From assembly GCA_949152475.1 (NCBI GenBank), contig OX424564.1:6820001-6884000 (forward strand): 64,000 nt of DNA, written 5' to 3'. The notes beneath the pieces were generated by a model. That model was given only the letters and a program-made list of their open reading frames with translations. It was not told where the DNA came from and did not search any database. Position numbers and translations under genes: made by a program. Below, piece by piece: positions 33,575 through 45,545 of this stretch. This DNA is from Terebella lapidaria (lineage: Eukaryota; Annelida; Polychaeta; Terebellida; Terebellidae). Position 1 is the first letter of the stretch. The number at the start of each line of letters is the position of its first letter.

Positions 33575-35797
33575 CTAGTCGGGATATCGCTCCCTTGCCG
33601 GTGTGAGACTGAACAGAATCCTGTTCCTTATCGCCGCCTTGTGCCGTTTAAACTTCACATCCGTGCCGTGAAACCAGTCCAACAAACCCACGCCCGTTCC
33701 GTAGTTCACGTTAAACCTGGACAAGAAGTTGATTATAATCATTGTCGTACACTGTTGAATTGTAGTCAGTATCGTCTTTTAATACCTCTAACCCTACAGT
33801 GATACATACATTGATTAAAGAAACACAATCCCTATCTCTTCATTGACACGTATGTTGGGTAACATGATTTATACTAGGGATAAGAACTAGGGATGTCGTT
33901 GTGGATAACATGTTGATTGGTGTTATGCCATGATGTCATCATACTCACTCTTTATGGTGGAAGTCGTGTCTCTCGGGGGATATAACAAACGGGAGGTGGT
34001 AGTTACTGTGTGTGATAACCGTCACTGTCAGACCGATAGTGTACCTGCAAATGATGGCACAAACGTTTGCATACTACACATCGTTGTATCGTGGAAGACT
34101 TCAGTCTTCACTCCGATTCAGGCACATTCCCAAACGTTAAAACTGTAGTTTTACAACTTGATACCGGCAAACAAACGAATCCATTCTCCAATACCAAATA
34201 TGAAATAGACAATAAATATGTATATGTTTTGGCAAAAGAAATGTCTTTGGTATTGGTATCATACTAATCACAACGGATTTAATCGAGCAAGTCACTAGTC
34301 CCTACCATATCCATGTTGTAAAGATGTGAGAGCCCATGAGCGTGGTTCCCATGGTGAACGGGAGGAGGTTACAGACAAGGTGCTCCAGGGGGTGGGCGTA
34401 CACGGAGACAACCCCGATAGGCGCCGTCCACTCGTGGTGCTGCTTGTGTACTCGACGGTACAGAGGACCCCAGTGTGCCAGTCTGAGGACAAACAGGAAT
34501 AGATCTAATGTCACTGCATGAATTTCTGTACCCCTCAAATCTTACTAACCTAATATTTCAACACTAACATCTGGTCTGGCCGTCCCACTTTAATTATCCT
34601 TTAAAAAACCTTCAATTAATTTACAACAATTGCTGAACAAGCATCAGCTTATACTAACATCTCTTACCTATCTCTTAATCAGAGAACCTGGTGAAATCCC
34701 ACTTGCACGGTTTTGCGACCACATACCATTTCATCCTATCTCCGGGGACCAAATCCTCGCCTCAACCGACTGCGTTGGTGATAAGTCAGCCCACATACTA
34801 ACTGAACTAACCCCCCCCCCCCCTACTGACCTGTGAGTGTAGTAGAACCCGGCCTCTTGTATGGCCACGATGACGACCAGATCCTTCAGCATTCTCCAGC
34901 CCGAGGGGATGTGTTCCGGCCGCACAGAGCCCCCCATAGCCGTCCACAGAGGGTACAACCCTAGCAAGAGCGGCATGCTGATCAGGGTGTGGTTAAACAG
35001 CGCCACCTTCAAGGCGCGTCTCAGCTTCACTGGGTCAACCTTGTCAGGGTAAATATTATTCCATTTTAATTGGTATTGATTGCCAATCGTAAAATCGAAT
35101 ATTGTTTTGTTCACATTTTTCCCTGAATTGACCGTGTAAACAAATTGTTCAAAATACTTTGTTCAATTTGATTTGACAATTTGTATGCATATGAAAAGTT
35201 CTCATTTTGAAGAAAACATTTTATAACCCGTCCACGTGTCATTTTTTGTGTATGAGCTGTACCGGTTGGTTTGTGCCGGGCTGTACTTTGTATTTGAGTG
35301 CCCAGGCCGGTTTTCCAGTGACATCAGGAATCATAAACAGACCACACAGGCCCCAAAACACGACATTAGTCAACGTCAAGGTTCCTGAAATGCAACCCAT
35401 AGTTCAACGGCAGTATGTAACTGCTATAGATAAAGCAGGTAAATCCACAACAAGTTCTAAATGCATTCGGCCAATGGACACAGATTTACTAGTTCATGCA
35501 CTGTACTTTTGGCGTAATAGTATTGACTATTCTGATCTCTGATCTGGACTATTTTCGCTTCTTTTCTAAAAATTTATTAAATGTCGACATATTAAAACAT
35601 CAAAATGTCGCCATACTGAAATATGTTGATGAATTACAATCATGCATATCTACAGTCCCTATAAATGTTACCTTTTGAGTGCCTTTACTTGAAAGTCAAC
35701 AATGCATAATTGTCTCACCGATAGCGTAGAATTTGAAGTCATCCTCTTGGAAAACATCACGGTACAAATACGACCAAAAACCCTGCAAACCTGACAT
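33575..35797 (-). CDS. FAXDC2-like fatty-acid/sterol hydroxylase, gene B (274 aa, 6 exons)
   Basis: Second member of the family in the same orientation, about 3.4 kb upstream of gene A. CDS exons on -: 35797-35719, 35384-35263, 35039-34831, 34482-34306, 34044-33949, 33716-33575, all GT-AG (79+122+209+177+96+142 = 825 nt). The protein starts MSGLQGFWSYLYRDVFQEDD. Histidine boxes are HRLAH, HKQHH and the canonical HDFHH, followed by LLDWFHGTD, and it ends ARERYPD. The exon-4 donor reads AAAGA then GTGAGT, at exactly the position where gene A's donor was amplified. Intron 3 (34830-34483) interrupts the YTHR codons between the FYY and HRLAH motifs and is missing from gene A. Intron 3 also holds a C run. 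As in gene A, an additional 5' exon cannot be excluded. Substrate unknown; mammalian FAXDC2 has been linked to sterol C4-methyl oxidation. Confidence 0.9.
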
Positions 35798-35927
35798 TTT
35801 AGATGTAAATAATCTCCAATGAATCCCAATAAACGAAAACCACACTTTGTACGGGATCTCGACAAGTATCGCCTTCTTGAACCCGCGGTGTAGGACACAG
35901 ATCAAAGGCCAGAATACCTGTCTCGCG

Positions 35928-36190
35928 TCATATCTAACACCTATATATATAGTAGTTACACATGCTGACCAGTGTTTTCAGTTTGGATATAGACCTACTT
36001 GTAGTATAGTTGTGATGTAACGAAAACGTATTAGAATTTGTCGAGATTTGTGATAGGTCATATCATACCTAACACCTGCATAGGTGTTGTACAAGCTGGC
36101 CAGAGTTTTCAGTTTGGATATAGACCTACCGTAGTATAGGTGTGGTATAGCGAAAACGTAGTGGCACTGATTGGGATTTGCGATGGGTCA
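35928..36190. repeat. two tandem copies of about 135 bp
   Basis: TCATATCTAACACCT at 35928 and TCATACCTAACACCT at 36063, each followed by TTTTCAGTTTGGATATAGACC, GCGAAAACGTA or a variant, and GATAGGTCA/GATGGGTCA. Diverged by about 15-20% by eye. Lies just upstream of gene B and could overlap its promoter. Confidence 0.7.
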
Positions 36191-36199
36191 ATTGGTTTC

Positions 36200-39090
36200 T
36201 ATGACATATATTCCATGATGAAAACCGATCGATAGAAATTCTCATATTATATGAACTGATGACCCTCCAGTGAAATTTAATGAAAAAAGCGTCACCAACG
36301 AAATTATGATGTAATATTTGTAGGGTTTTTAGATCACCCCATAAATAACATGTTATGAAACTGTCCGATACCCTCGCTTCTGGTGACAGTTTTAGTGTGT
36401 TCTTTTACCTAACCAGTCCATCGGTAATACTCACACTAGAAGTAACAAAACCAATCATGCCACTGCGGTGTATGGATACAATGAATCTACCAACAGTATA
36501 ACGTCAACAATGACAAGTACATTATGACGATAAGGACAACTATCAGTATGTCTCTATCCTGAGACATACTTTCTCTTCATACACAGATACTTAATATATA
36601 TAGGGCAGCATGTGTCTTTCGCACGAAATGACAGTTTTACCATTTTGCGTTAATACAAGTTACATTTTCTGTCCACAATAATTTTCTCATTCGGTATCTT
36701 ACCGGAAACAAAAAGGCGAACATTGCATACCGCCACTTGCCGAAATAGAATCATGCACATACCATACATGTAGGCCTAGTCCATATCACAAACCACTTCT
36801 TCCAACGTAGTATGTTATTATAAATAAATGTACACATTATGATGGCCTTCAGTCATGTTGCTAGTACACAATCACGGACTTATCTGCTTCCATTTTGTGA
36901 TATAATATGATAATTCGAATACCACATCATCATGTTTGTCGTTACCATAATTCCGTATTGCCCATGTGAATTCATGTTTGTAAGTTTGAATGGATGATAG
37001 AAGGGAAAAATTTCGGAGGAATTCGACACATTTCTGACATACCCAGCAGGGAGGGTATAAATTCCAAACTGCGTCCCCACCTACAGAAATGTGTCTAAGT
37101 TTTGCCGTTAGCATAGTGGGAACTAGTGATTTGCACACGTACGTAAAAGTTATTTTGTAATGGTAACATACATATATATATATCACTCTATACCACATAT
37201 ATAAAGCACTATTTCCAACTGACAACATGCCAAACATTGAACAAATTTTAAACTATTTGTAGTTTTCGTATTTATCGGCATTTATTTACCTCTATACTAC
37301 ATATATCCTTTGCTTTATTGAGTGTGACTCATATCACTCGAAATTTAGTCATCATGAGGGTTTTCTTACCCCTAGCTATTATACACCATTGACTTTCACA
37401 CATGTCTACTCTCGTCTTGTGATATGATGTTTTGATATTCAAGGTCGTGTCTTGCCATGATTCCACACTCCCTAATACATAGGCCTATTGTTTATTTGCA
37501 CGTGTTATTTGTACATAAATTACGTGTATATATTAAGGTCTGGGAGCTAATCCCCCAAAAAGGCCTTAATTTCGTTTGCACTGAAGAATATACGGACAAA
37601 TTTGGTATCATTTGATAGGGAAAACCCCAGGTGTACGGATATGGTGGATGCATTCTTCGGCAGGTGTGTTACCATAGAAATGGGCGAAAACATTCTGGTG
37701 TGACAGTAAGCACTTTTTGTGTCAAAAGTATGTGCCATGCAGCCATTGCATACAAAAAGTATCTGCCTTGTGTAGGAATAAATAAATTGCATACAAGTCT
37801 GATACTTTTGATGCAAAATAAAGTATGGGAGTTGATATCTTTCCACGTGCTAAATTTTGGTCGCCATGGGACGAGTATCAGTCAATGACAATAGCCTTAG
37901 TCAAGGTATCGATGTAGATGACAAGTTTGTAATCTCGTTGCCATGGTAACCGGGTGCAAAAGTCTACATGTAGTCATTAGCAACTCTGTTGCTATTCCAT
38001 AATGATATTAGGTAAAGACAAAAATTTTTTTCTTTTTCCATTTCATATATTGGCACCATAGTACCGGCTAACGACTTGAAGCATGTACGATAGCCCGACA
38101 CAACAGCAATTGTTAACTTATATGTATATTGCCTTGAAAACGAATCGGTTTGTCTGCCTTAAAAACAAATAATTGATTCTCTCGAATGATGTTTGGTGGA
38201 TACTATGTATTTGTCATTGATTCATCGCAGCAGCACAACCGTCAAACAAATTTCCTTGTGATCCCTCTAGAGGGTAAAAATTTCAACCGATTGTAATATT
38301 TTTCATAGCGACATGTTGTGCAGTAAAATCACAAAACTTATCGAGTTTGGTTGCCATGGTGACAAGATTAGCAACTTGTCAACTACAAGGGTATTCTGCG
38401 CTGAAATTTGTAACTTTAGAGGTACTAGTACACGAATGTATATCGATTTTGTACGCTCCGTTCAGTTGAATTTTTTTCAATCATACCCAAATAGCAAGCG
38501 AGTGTTGGCAAAGGACACTACACAAACCCTTGTTTTTTCGGGTATTTTTGCATGGCCATTTTAGTATTTGTATGTGAAATTTGACATAGGTACATACATA
38601 TATTACAAACACAATTTTAAAGCTAGACACTTTCCGGTCGCCGGCGACCGCTTGGGTATATACTAGTACTCTTGATGCCTTATCATACCTGCTGCCCGCG
38701 GGTGGCTATGTTAATTCAGACAAAATATCATTACTGTCGTGTCAGTGTCTTTCAAAAATGTCAATAATAAAGGTTCCATGTCTAACTATTTTCACTCCAT
38801 TCAATAATATCCTTACAACTGATCAACTTAATTTTTCTTACCAATTTCCAAAACAAACATTTATCATGTTTATTCCTCAATATTACAAGTGATTTCAATA
38901 TATATCTAAATTTGTTGATATGTTGTCAAATTTGTGTTAACCTATTCAGTATTTTCTTTAAATATGTAATATTGAAATAGTAATATGTTGCTAGGGTCCC
39001 TTTGCACCATGAAAGCCCACATCGGTGGCGAAGGTGTTCAATGAACATTGAAAATACCACTTTCACACTCTTTGTTTTGATTACGGTTTC
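36200..39090. other. intergenic between FAXDC2-like B and the BTB gene
   Basis: No gene seen. 37650-37970 is one copy of a dispersed repeat whose partner lies inverted at about 44200-44560 (shared GTGACAGTAAGCACTTTTTGTGTC-type block, GGTCGCCATGGGACGA and AAGGTATCGAT). Around 38040-38580 there is further similar sequence with GGTTGCCATGGTGACAAG. Confidence 0.5.
37650..37970 (+). repeat. dispersed repeat, copy with inverted partner at 44.2-44.6 kb
   Basis: AGCACTTTTTGTGTCAAAAG, AAATTTTGGTCGCCATGG, GCCTTAGTCAAGGTATCGAT and GTTGCCATGGTAACC all have reverse-complement counterparts at 44220-44560. No coding content. Confidence 0.6.
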
Positions 39091-39093
39091 AAC

Positions 39094-39099
39094 TTTATT
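39094..39099 (-). promoter_or_regulatory. poly(A) signal of the BTB-BACK-PHR gene
   Basis: AATAAA on -, about 120 nt beyond the stop codon at 39219. Confidence 0.6.
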
Positions 39100-39218
39100 C
39101 GAAGTTATTTTTGCGCAAACAATAGACCCATCATATGAAGAATACATGGCAGAAAATAGTCACTGAATATATGAGCAACATCAACAAAGGTACTACATAT
39201 CACATGATGTAATATACA

Positions 39219-41948
39219 TTATCCTAATGACTTCCGCAGGAACAACAGTTCTGGGATCTGTCCACTTTTGATGTTGGTACCGTTTCCCGATTTGTCTGAC
39301 CGCGAGATTTGGAACGTGACATCACGAGATGTGATGGACTCCGTTCCACCCTGCCCGTAGTACGAGATTGGGCCTTTTATCATCGCCACTACGGTATACT
39401 GTTCTTTCTCCTCCAGTGTCACTTCCGGTCCCTCGAAGTAGATCGGATAAGATCGGGTACTCCCGTCAGATTCCAGCTTTTGTTTCGTCCGCTTCAATAG
39501 TTGATCCTGGCCCTTATGCAGCTCCTTATGCAGCTCCAGTGTTACGCTGTGTGAAGATGGCTCTCTCCCTCCATACAAAGAGGCACCTATGAAGACTACT
39601 GGTCTGTCCACAGTGAAGCTTATTGCATCACTGGGGCCATTACAAGTCCACCAGCCGGCAGTCTTCCCGAAACACGGATAACGCACGCATTTCTGTACGC
39701 GATAGTTCAAGACAAAATGCAGATCTAGTAAACTTTGACGATCCTCTCCTGTTAGAAGGTGATAGTAGAACTTTGCTTTCTCGTCATCTGACAGGTAGTG
39801 TTTTTTCCCGACAGCCCTTGCGAATTCCTCGGCAGACATCGAAGAGAACCGGATTTGACATATATTATCGCCCAGTATTTTGCGCACAGTATTATCCGTG
39901 ACGTCAGCGTTTTGTGTATTGCAGTGCGCATGCGCCCACCTGACGCATGCGTTCAATATATCAACTTCACTCTCCACGTAGAGATAATTACTTCGAAGCA
40001 GACGATTAAGTCCAGTAGGCGACAACGATAGAAATTGTTCGCTGTTTAGAATTCTGTCGGTTCGTGGGGCCACATACGACAAACATTTATCCGTCAGATC
40101 GTCTTCTTCGTATAAGATACTGTGGTTCATGATCGTACAAACCGTGTCGTCTGTGATTTTCTTTTCTAAGAAGTCCATGCATCTTTTCGCCAGGGAACTC
40201 AGCAAGTATTTCTTAGCGGCGTACAGCACAGGCAGAACGTTGTCCGGAGTCAAGTCAACAGCCTCGTAGTACACGAACCTATAATAGTCAGAGAAACAAT
40301 ATCAAACACATGGAGCTTGGCGGCGTACATCACAGACAGAAGTCAAGTCAACAGCCTCGTAATACACAAACCTATAATAGTCAGAGAAACAATATCAAAC
40401 ACATAGAGCTATATGAGTTAATTAATCATTAGTTGATCATTTATTGTGAAAGGCAAGTCGTGTGGCCAAATTTTTTAACCTTCATATACCCCATATCATT
40501 TAGACTTAATGTTGTATGTAAAAGAATTAGAGCGAGGTCTAAGGAAGGTTACCGGTAAAAGTATTAGAAATAAAACATTGTTCAGTAAAATTGCTGATTT
40601 GACATACCAATTTCGCCGGGATCAAATTCAAGGTCACCGGAAGAACCACTTAATGTGACTTCTTATATGCACACAATACAAACTCAAGCTTCATCTACAA
40701 ACAGTCTGTCTGCATCAGTCATGATTTTACATTATTCACGTCAATTGTTACATCGAAAATTACCACTCAAGGTCATCTAATGTCGAAGTTAATGTGATCA
40801 AAGTTGGCCCATATAAGATGACCCATACATTGTGTATATCAATGATATACACACAAGATGGCCCATATATCGTGTACATCACGCCATTTTGAGCCTTCCT
40901 GGTCTATATAGCGGACCTTATGAGGAATTTAGGGCGGTCCATCTTTTAATGCAACACCAGGTATCCCAATTGGCATGTTCTGAAATGAACATCTCAAAAC
41001 TGATCGGATATTTTGAATTATTTTCTGAGAAAAGAAAAGTGCGATTCTGGGCATTTTTTTTACCCCGAAATGGATGTTTTGACCTTTCAACGTCATCGAA
41101 GATCAAATTCAAGGTCACCACACAAATCGCCACCTATGACTTCCCATTTGAAAGTGTCAATATCTAAGCTCTATCCTCAAGCGTTCTTGGAGTACAGCTG
41201 CGGCAGTTCCCATTATCTGATTATGAATGAAGTATTTTTTTTTTCAAAACGTGATATATTTTTCTTCTGCCTGATCCAAAATGGATAGTAATGCGATTTG
41301 GGACAAAACAGTTTTCAAACAAAAATCACAGAAACACAGTTTTCTTACCGACAACATAATACTGTCTAGTCGCTGGGACTAGGCGGTACCTCACGGTTCA
41401 CTATTTTCTCCTATACTAGTCACTCCCTAAACTACTCTTGAGAAAATAAAAATATCATGAAAGATCTAATCTGAAAAAAAAATTAAAACATGACACATTA
41501 ACAGTTAATTCTGTATATTCTAGCCTAGAAAATATCATGTTCACATACAGAATACAGCTGTTTCAGAATCCATACACATTAGGTTTTTCTTTTATTGGAA
41601 TTAGAATCATAGTGTACATCACTTGCAAAATATTTTTCGTTTCATTCCATTCATATCTCACCTTAGAAGCTGTCTGAATGGATCCGGTTCCACGTCAGAT
41701 ATCTCTAGTATAGTCTGTGATCCCTGGACAGAGCCGTCCTCGAACGATCCTAGAAACATCGCCTCGAACACCGGGCTCCTCGAAATTAAGACATAGCTAT
41801 GGGCGGGAATGTCCACCTCTGTGTTGCCATCTGGCGAACGCACCCGAAACAACACATCACTGGCTATGGCGGCCTCCAACATGTATTCGTTGCACCCTAA
41901 AACACCTCTATCAAGTTGCCAGTCCGTTTCTCCCCGTTTTGCGGCCAT
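39219..41948 (-). CDS. BTB-BACK-PHR protein, BTBD1/2/3/6 group (448 aa, 2 coding exons)
   Basis: Members of this group act as substrate adaptors of Cullin-3 ubiquitin ligases in the cytoplasm. CDS exons on -: 41948-41662 and 40278-39219 (287+1060 = 1347 nt). Exon 1 has 18 nt of 5'UTR after an acceptor at 41967, so a 5' non-coding exon exists upstream. Residues about 18-125 are the BTB domain (SDVLFRVRSP, IPAHSYVLISRSPVFEAMF, ISDVEPDPFRQLLRFVYYEAVDL). About 130-240 is BACK (VLPVLYAAKKYLLSSLAKRC, SEVDILNACVRWA). About 285-445 is the PHR domain (RFxxPxxG-like start, WWTCNGPSDAISFTVDRPVVFIGASLYGG, SYPIYFEGPEV, GQIPELLFLR). Exon 2 carries most of the protein. The intron contains a copy of the exon-2 start (see the separate entry) and a dispersed repeat. 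Which vertebrate BTBD it corresponds to is not resolved. Confidence 0.93.
40221..40410 (-). repeat. 93-bp tandem duplication of the BTB gene exon-2 acceptor and first codons
   Basis: The sequence around the exon-2 start (TATTATAG then GTTCGTGTACTACGAGGC on -) is repeated 93 bp further into the intron as TATTATAG then GTTTGTGTATTACGAGGC, with the acceptor before 40371. The intronic copy lacks about 16 nt (the TCCGGACAACGTT part), so its frame reaches a stop after 22 codons. It is a decoy 3' splice site, not a usable exon. Confidence 0.8.
40540..41290 (+). repeat. dispersed repeat family (with 49.5 and 57.7 kb), copy 1, in the BTB intron
   Basis: Shares with 49540-50230 and 57660-58774 the blocks CAGTAAAATTGCTG, CAAATTCAAGGTCACC, GCATGTTCTGAAA, CTCAAAACTGATC, GACTTCCCATTTGAA and TTCTTGGAGTACA-type ends. 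Non-coding; about 70-75% alike by eye. Confidence 0.65.
41291..41661. other. remaining part of the BTB gene intron
   Basis: AT-rich intron sequence next to exon 1 with nothing recognisable. Confidence 0.5.
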
Positions 41949-41967
41949 CGCCTTCACCACAGTAACC

Positions 41968-42594
41968 TGCAAATATTGACCTGTTTTACCGAAGTAATAT
42001 CGATATCTTCCCAATGTTTTGGCCGTGTGGTAACTAACTATTTTCTGGCAGGAAATCACGAATGTTTACTGTTTGGGGTCTTGCGACGTTCTCTCGTTTT
42101 GACCCGATCAATACGCCCCAAACCAGTGCATGGCGATATCAGTACATGTCATACTCAACAGGGGTCATAACGTCCCACCCTCACTGTGGTGTACAAAATA
42201 AATCGATGTCAGGTCTGGTGTCAAAATATTGCAGCATCTTTATCAAAGTCTGAAATTCATAAATATTGCCTATCGTTAGAGGCCAAGTCATTATTGTTTC
42301 CCTTTTTTCGTATCAGTGCTTGCAATTTATACGGTAATTTCTTAATATTGAGGAGGCCTGCAGGTACAATTATGTCATTTTTAAAAGCCTGTATGCCAAC
42401 TTTTTGGTCACGTCCCTTTCCCCCCTCCCCCCCCCCCCCCCCCCTCCCCCCGCTGTGTGACTTATAATGGTTTCAACCTTTGAAAGGTCGAGTAGGAAGA
42501 GTGATGGTCTGCTAGGCGCATAGTAAGCCTCCTCACGTGTAATGGGCAAGGGCGCAACCCACTGGGGGTTGAGAGGGGGCCGGACCCCTAAACT
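41968..42594. other. upstream region of the BTB gene
   Basis: Must contain, or lead to, the non-coding first exon implied by the acceptor at 41967. A poly-C run lies at about 42419-42440. No promoter motif could be singled out. Confidence 0.4.
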
Positions 42595-43150
42595 TTTGAC
42601 AGAACATTCAAAAACGTCCAAAATGGCGGAGCCGATGGAAATTGACGTTCCCAGAATGCAAAGCAAATTTTACCGCAATGACGCGTACTTTGGAACACAC
42701 AATTTTCTGTGCAGCAATACGTGCATGCATACATCATCTCGCGTGTAACATTCTCTGGCGTTGTGATGAAGTAAACACGATGATTCGTCTGCGACGCCAC
42801 GGCTAAATTTACCGTAATTTGACGTATTGTATCACATGACAATTAAGGTGTTCCGTGCGAGGTTGCGAATTTTTATTTTAAGCTGGCCTTTCAATTCGCC
42901 CAGTAGGCATATGTATCATGATATCAGATGCAGATATTTTTCTCATGGTTTCCAATATATTTGTTTTTTTGTTTTTTTTAAAACGAAATACCATTTTAGT
43001 AGGCGTATATGTTACATTGAGTTCAAAATAAATGTTTACTTATTACGAATATGAATGAAGTGGGCCTATGTTTTTCATCATAATATACTGTCGTGGTGCT
43101 GATGATGTGCTCGAGCTCTAATGTCGTCCCCCGCAGTTAGCTGCATTTTC
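42595..43150 (-). repeat. unclassified interspersed repeat, copy 2 (inverted)
   Basis: Reverse-complement match of 30755-31430: CAAAATGGCGGAGCCG, TTCCCAGAATGCAAAGCAAA, GTACTTTGGAACACACAATT, ATGATATCAGATGCAGATAT and GATGATGTGCTCGAGCTC. Contains its own T run near 42961-42980. Confidence 0.7.
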
Positions 43151-44199
43151 TTGTTGTTCAGTAAATATATGCATTTAGAACACACTAGAACGCACTCGCA
43201 ACAAAGGGATCCCCCCCCCCCCTCCCCAAGTTTCAAACCCTGGTTGCGCCCTTGGTTCTGGGCGTCTCTGAGACGACCTCCAGGTCTGTGTATAGTGAGC
43301 GCGCCTGATTGATACCAGAAACCCTTTAGAGAGATTTATCTTATGGGTTCCTGATAATAGGGTTCCACGTGTAACGCGCCCTTCAGGGTGGGACATGTGC
43401 GCGAAATTCGCGAAGTCCTCGGTTGAAATAATAATTTTATTATTCCAGCATCACGATACTCTAAATCGTTCAGGTTACATGAATGAATCAAAACTAATCC
43501 ATACTACATGTGCGCCATATCCATATCAGGTATTGTTACATTTCCGCACCGACACTACACGTGCCGTTACGGAGGACACAAGCCCCCGTGTCCGTCAACA
43601 ACTGCCTTCTGTGCAAAATGTTTATTGTAAAAAGTAAATTAAAAATAATAACCTTCATGATCCTCAGATTCAGTGATTATTCGCTCAATGAGTGGCGGGA
43701 GAATGATGTCTGAACCTCTACCTCCGCAAACTTGGTCAATACATGCATGGTACAACATCAAATTTTTCGTATAAATGGTATAATTTTCGAATATCTAAAG
43801 TAAAGGTTCATAAAAGGTCACAAAAATTACGAGAATCGGGAATTTAGACATTTAAATAATTTTTTTAAATCATATTTTCGAGCAATTTAGTGGATCCTTC
43901 CGAAATTTGATGGGGCCATAAAGCGTTAAAATGAGTAGCAACAGAGCAGGTTCCATCTCGATCAGACTCGGACTTGGGAATAAACGGTCACTTGAATATA
44001 ACAAAGGGTATTCCACTCAAAAGGTATACAGCCCTAAAAGGCTGATTGTCACGCTAATCGCGAGGTTAGTCAATGGGTCTTGGAGACAAGTTTGAACCCC
44101 CTTCCCAACAACCCACCCCCACCAAAACAGACCTTATTTAAGAGTTATCTCTTTATTCAAAGTCAGCAACATTATCAAGCATGTGGATTATGTGTATAG
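43151..44199. other. intergenic, nothing recognised
   Basis: Contains a C-rich tract at about 43211-43226. No gene, RNA or classified repeat was seen. Confidence 0.45.
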
Positions 44200-44565
44200 C
44201 ACAGGTTGCCATGGCAGATATAGTCTCCAAATGTCATCAAATCTGTTAGAATAACCAATGTAGATCTGAAAAATATTAGTTGGAAATAATGTTAACATGT
44301 TATATATTAAAGTAGCATGTGGACTTCATTGGAAATTGATATCGATACCTTGATTAAGGCTACAATGGCTGCATGATACTGTTCCCGTGACGACCAAATT
44401 TATATAACTTATCAACTGTCTTGCATATGGCCTATACTTTGTTATGCATAAAACATTCAGATTGTTATGCAATATTTATTTTTATACGAGGTGGCTACTT
44501 TTTGTGTGCAACTTTTGACACAAAAAGTGCTCATTGTCACACCATGTTCCGTTGCGGGTTTTTTT
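44200..44565 (-). repeat. dispersed repeat, inverted copy of 37650-37970
   Basis: GGTTGCCATGGCAG, ATCGATACCTTGATTAAGGC, GACGACCAAATTT and GACACAAAAAGTGCTCATTG are reverse complements of the 37.7-kb copy, in the expected order. A poly-G run follows at 44583-44597. Confidence 0.6.
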
Positions 44566-44869
44566 GGGGATCAGACACCGGGCGGGGGGGGGGGGGTTTG
44601 GGAGGTAGAGGGGTGTTTTCAAGATAAATTACACCTGGTTTCTGCTTCCCTGGGACCGTGTTGCGAGCAGTGTATTCGCTGTACAGCCCACCCACCTGTT
44701 CTCAGTGAAAGCACTTGATGGCCTTCACCCTCTATTAATTGAATTGAGAGCATTGAATGACAAATGCACATAATCCTTTGATAGAGTCCAAAACCAAGTA
44801 CCGGGTATGACATATTTTATTTCTTCTGTGAGCATGCATTTATGAGTGTAAAATAATGCTTGATAGTCA

Positions 44870-45545
44870 GATCCAGGAGAGCTCTGGGATGCTGTACTAG
44901 GCACGCGAATACCTCCAGGTTCTGGGGACCTTAAGCGGGCCCCACACCCCCGACTGACAGGGGCTTGCTTCAGCTCGCTTAGCAACATTTCACAACTGGG
45001 TCTGCCCTCAAAACCCTAGATCTACCCCAAATCAGCCATGTAGAAACTCATTAAGGGAATATAAAATATATTAAAGGAAACCTCTAAAGCATCAAATGGG
45101 CTTGCATATCGCTTCATCTTCTGGGGCCCTTAAACAGGTCCCAGACCCCCGGCCTTCACCACCTCGCTTCGCGACATTTCAAATCTTGGCCCTCCTTCAG
45201 AACCCTGGATCCACCCAAGATCATGCATTCATAAACTCTCCAAGGCTCCACATGGAAAATGGACTGAAGGAAAACCTCTAAAACACACCCACTGGGCATG
45301 CATGTCCCTTCAGCTTTTGGAGCCCTTAAGCGGGCCCCAGACCCTCCGCCTTACCACCTCACTTTGCGACATTTCACATCTTGGCTCTCCTGGATCCGCT
45401 CCAGAACTTGCATGAATTCATAAACTCGCCAAGGCCGTGGAAATTGGACCAAGGAGAGCCCTATGAACACACCATTGGGAATGCATAATCCTTCAGCGTC
45501 TGGGACCCTTGAGCAAGCCCCAAACCCCCGGCCGACAGGAGATCA
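44870..45545. repeat. tandem repeat, about four units of 183-200 bp
   Basis: A block with CTTCAGCTTCTGG/TTGG, CCCTTAAGCGGGCCCCAGAC, CACCTCGCTTCGCGACATTTC and GGATCCACCC recurs at about 44914, 45116, 45311 and 45494. GC-richer than its surroundings. Confidence 0.8.
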
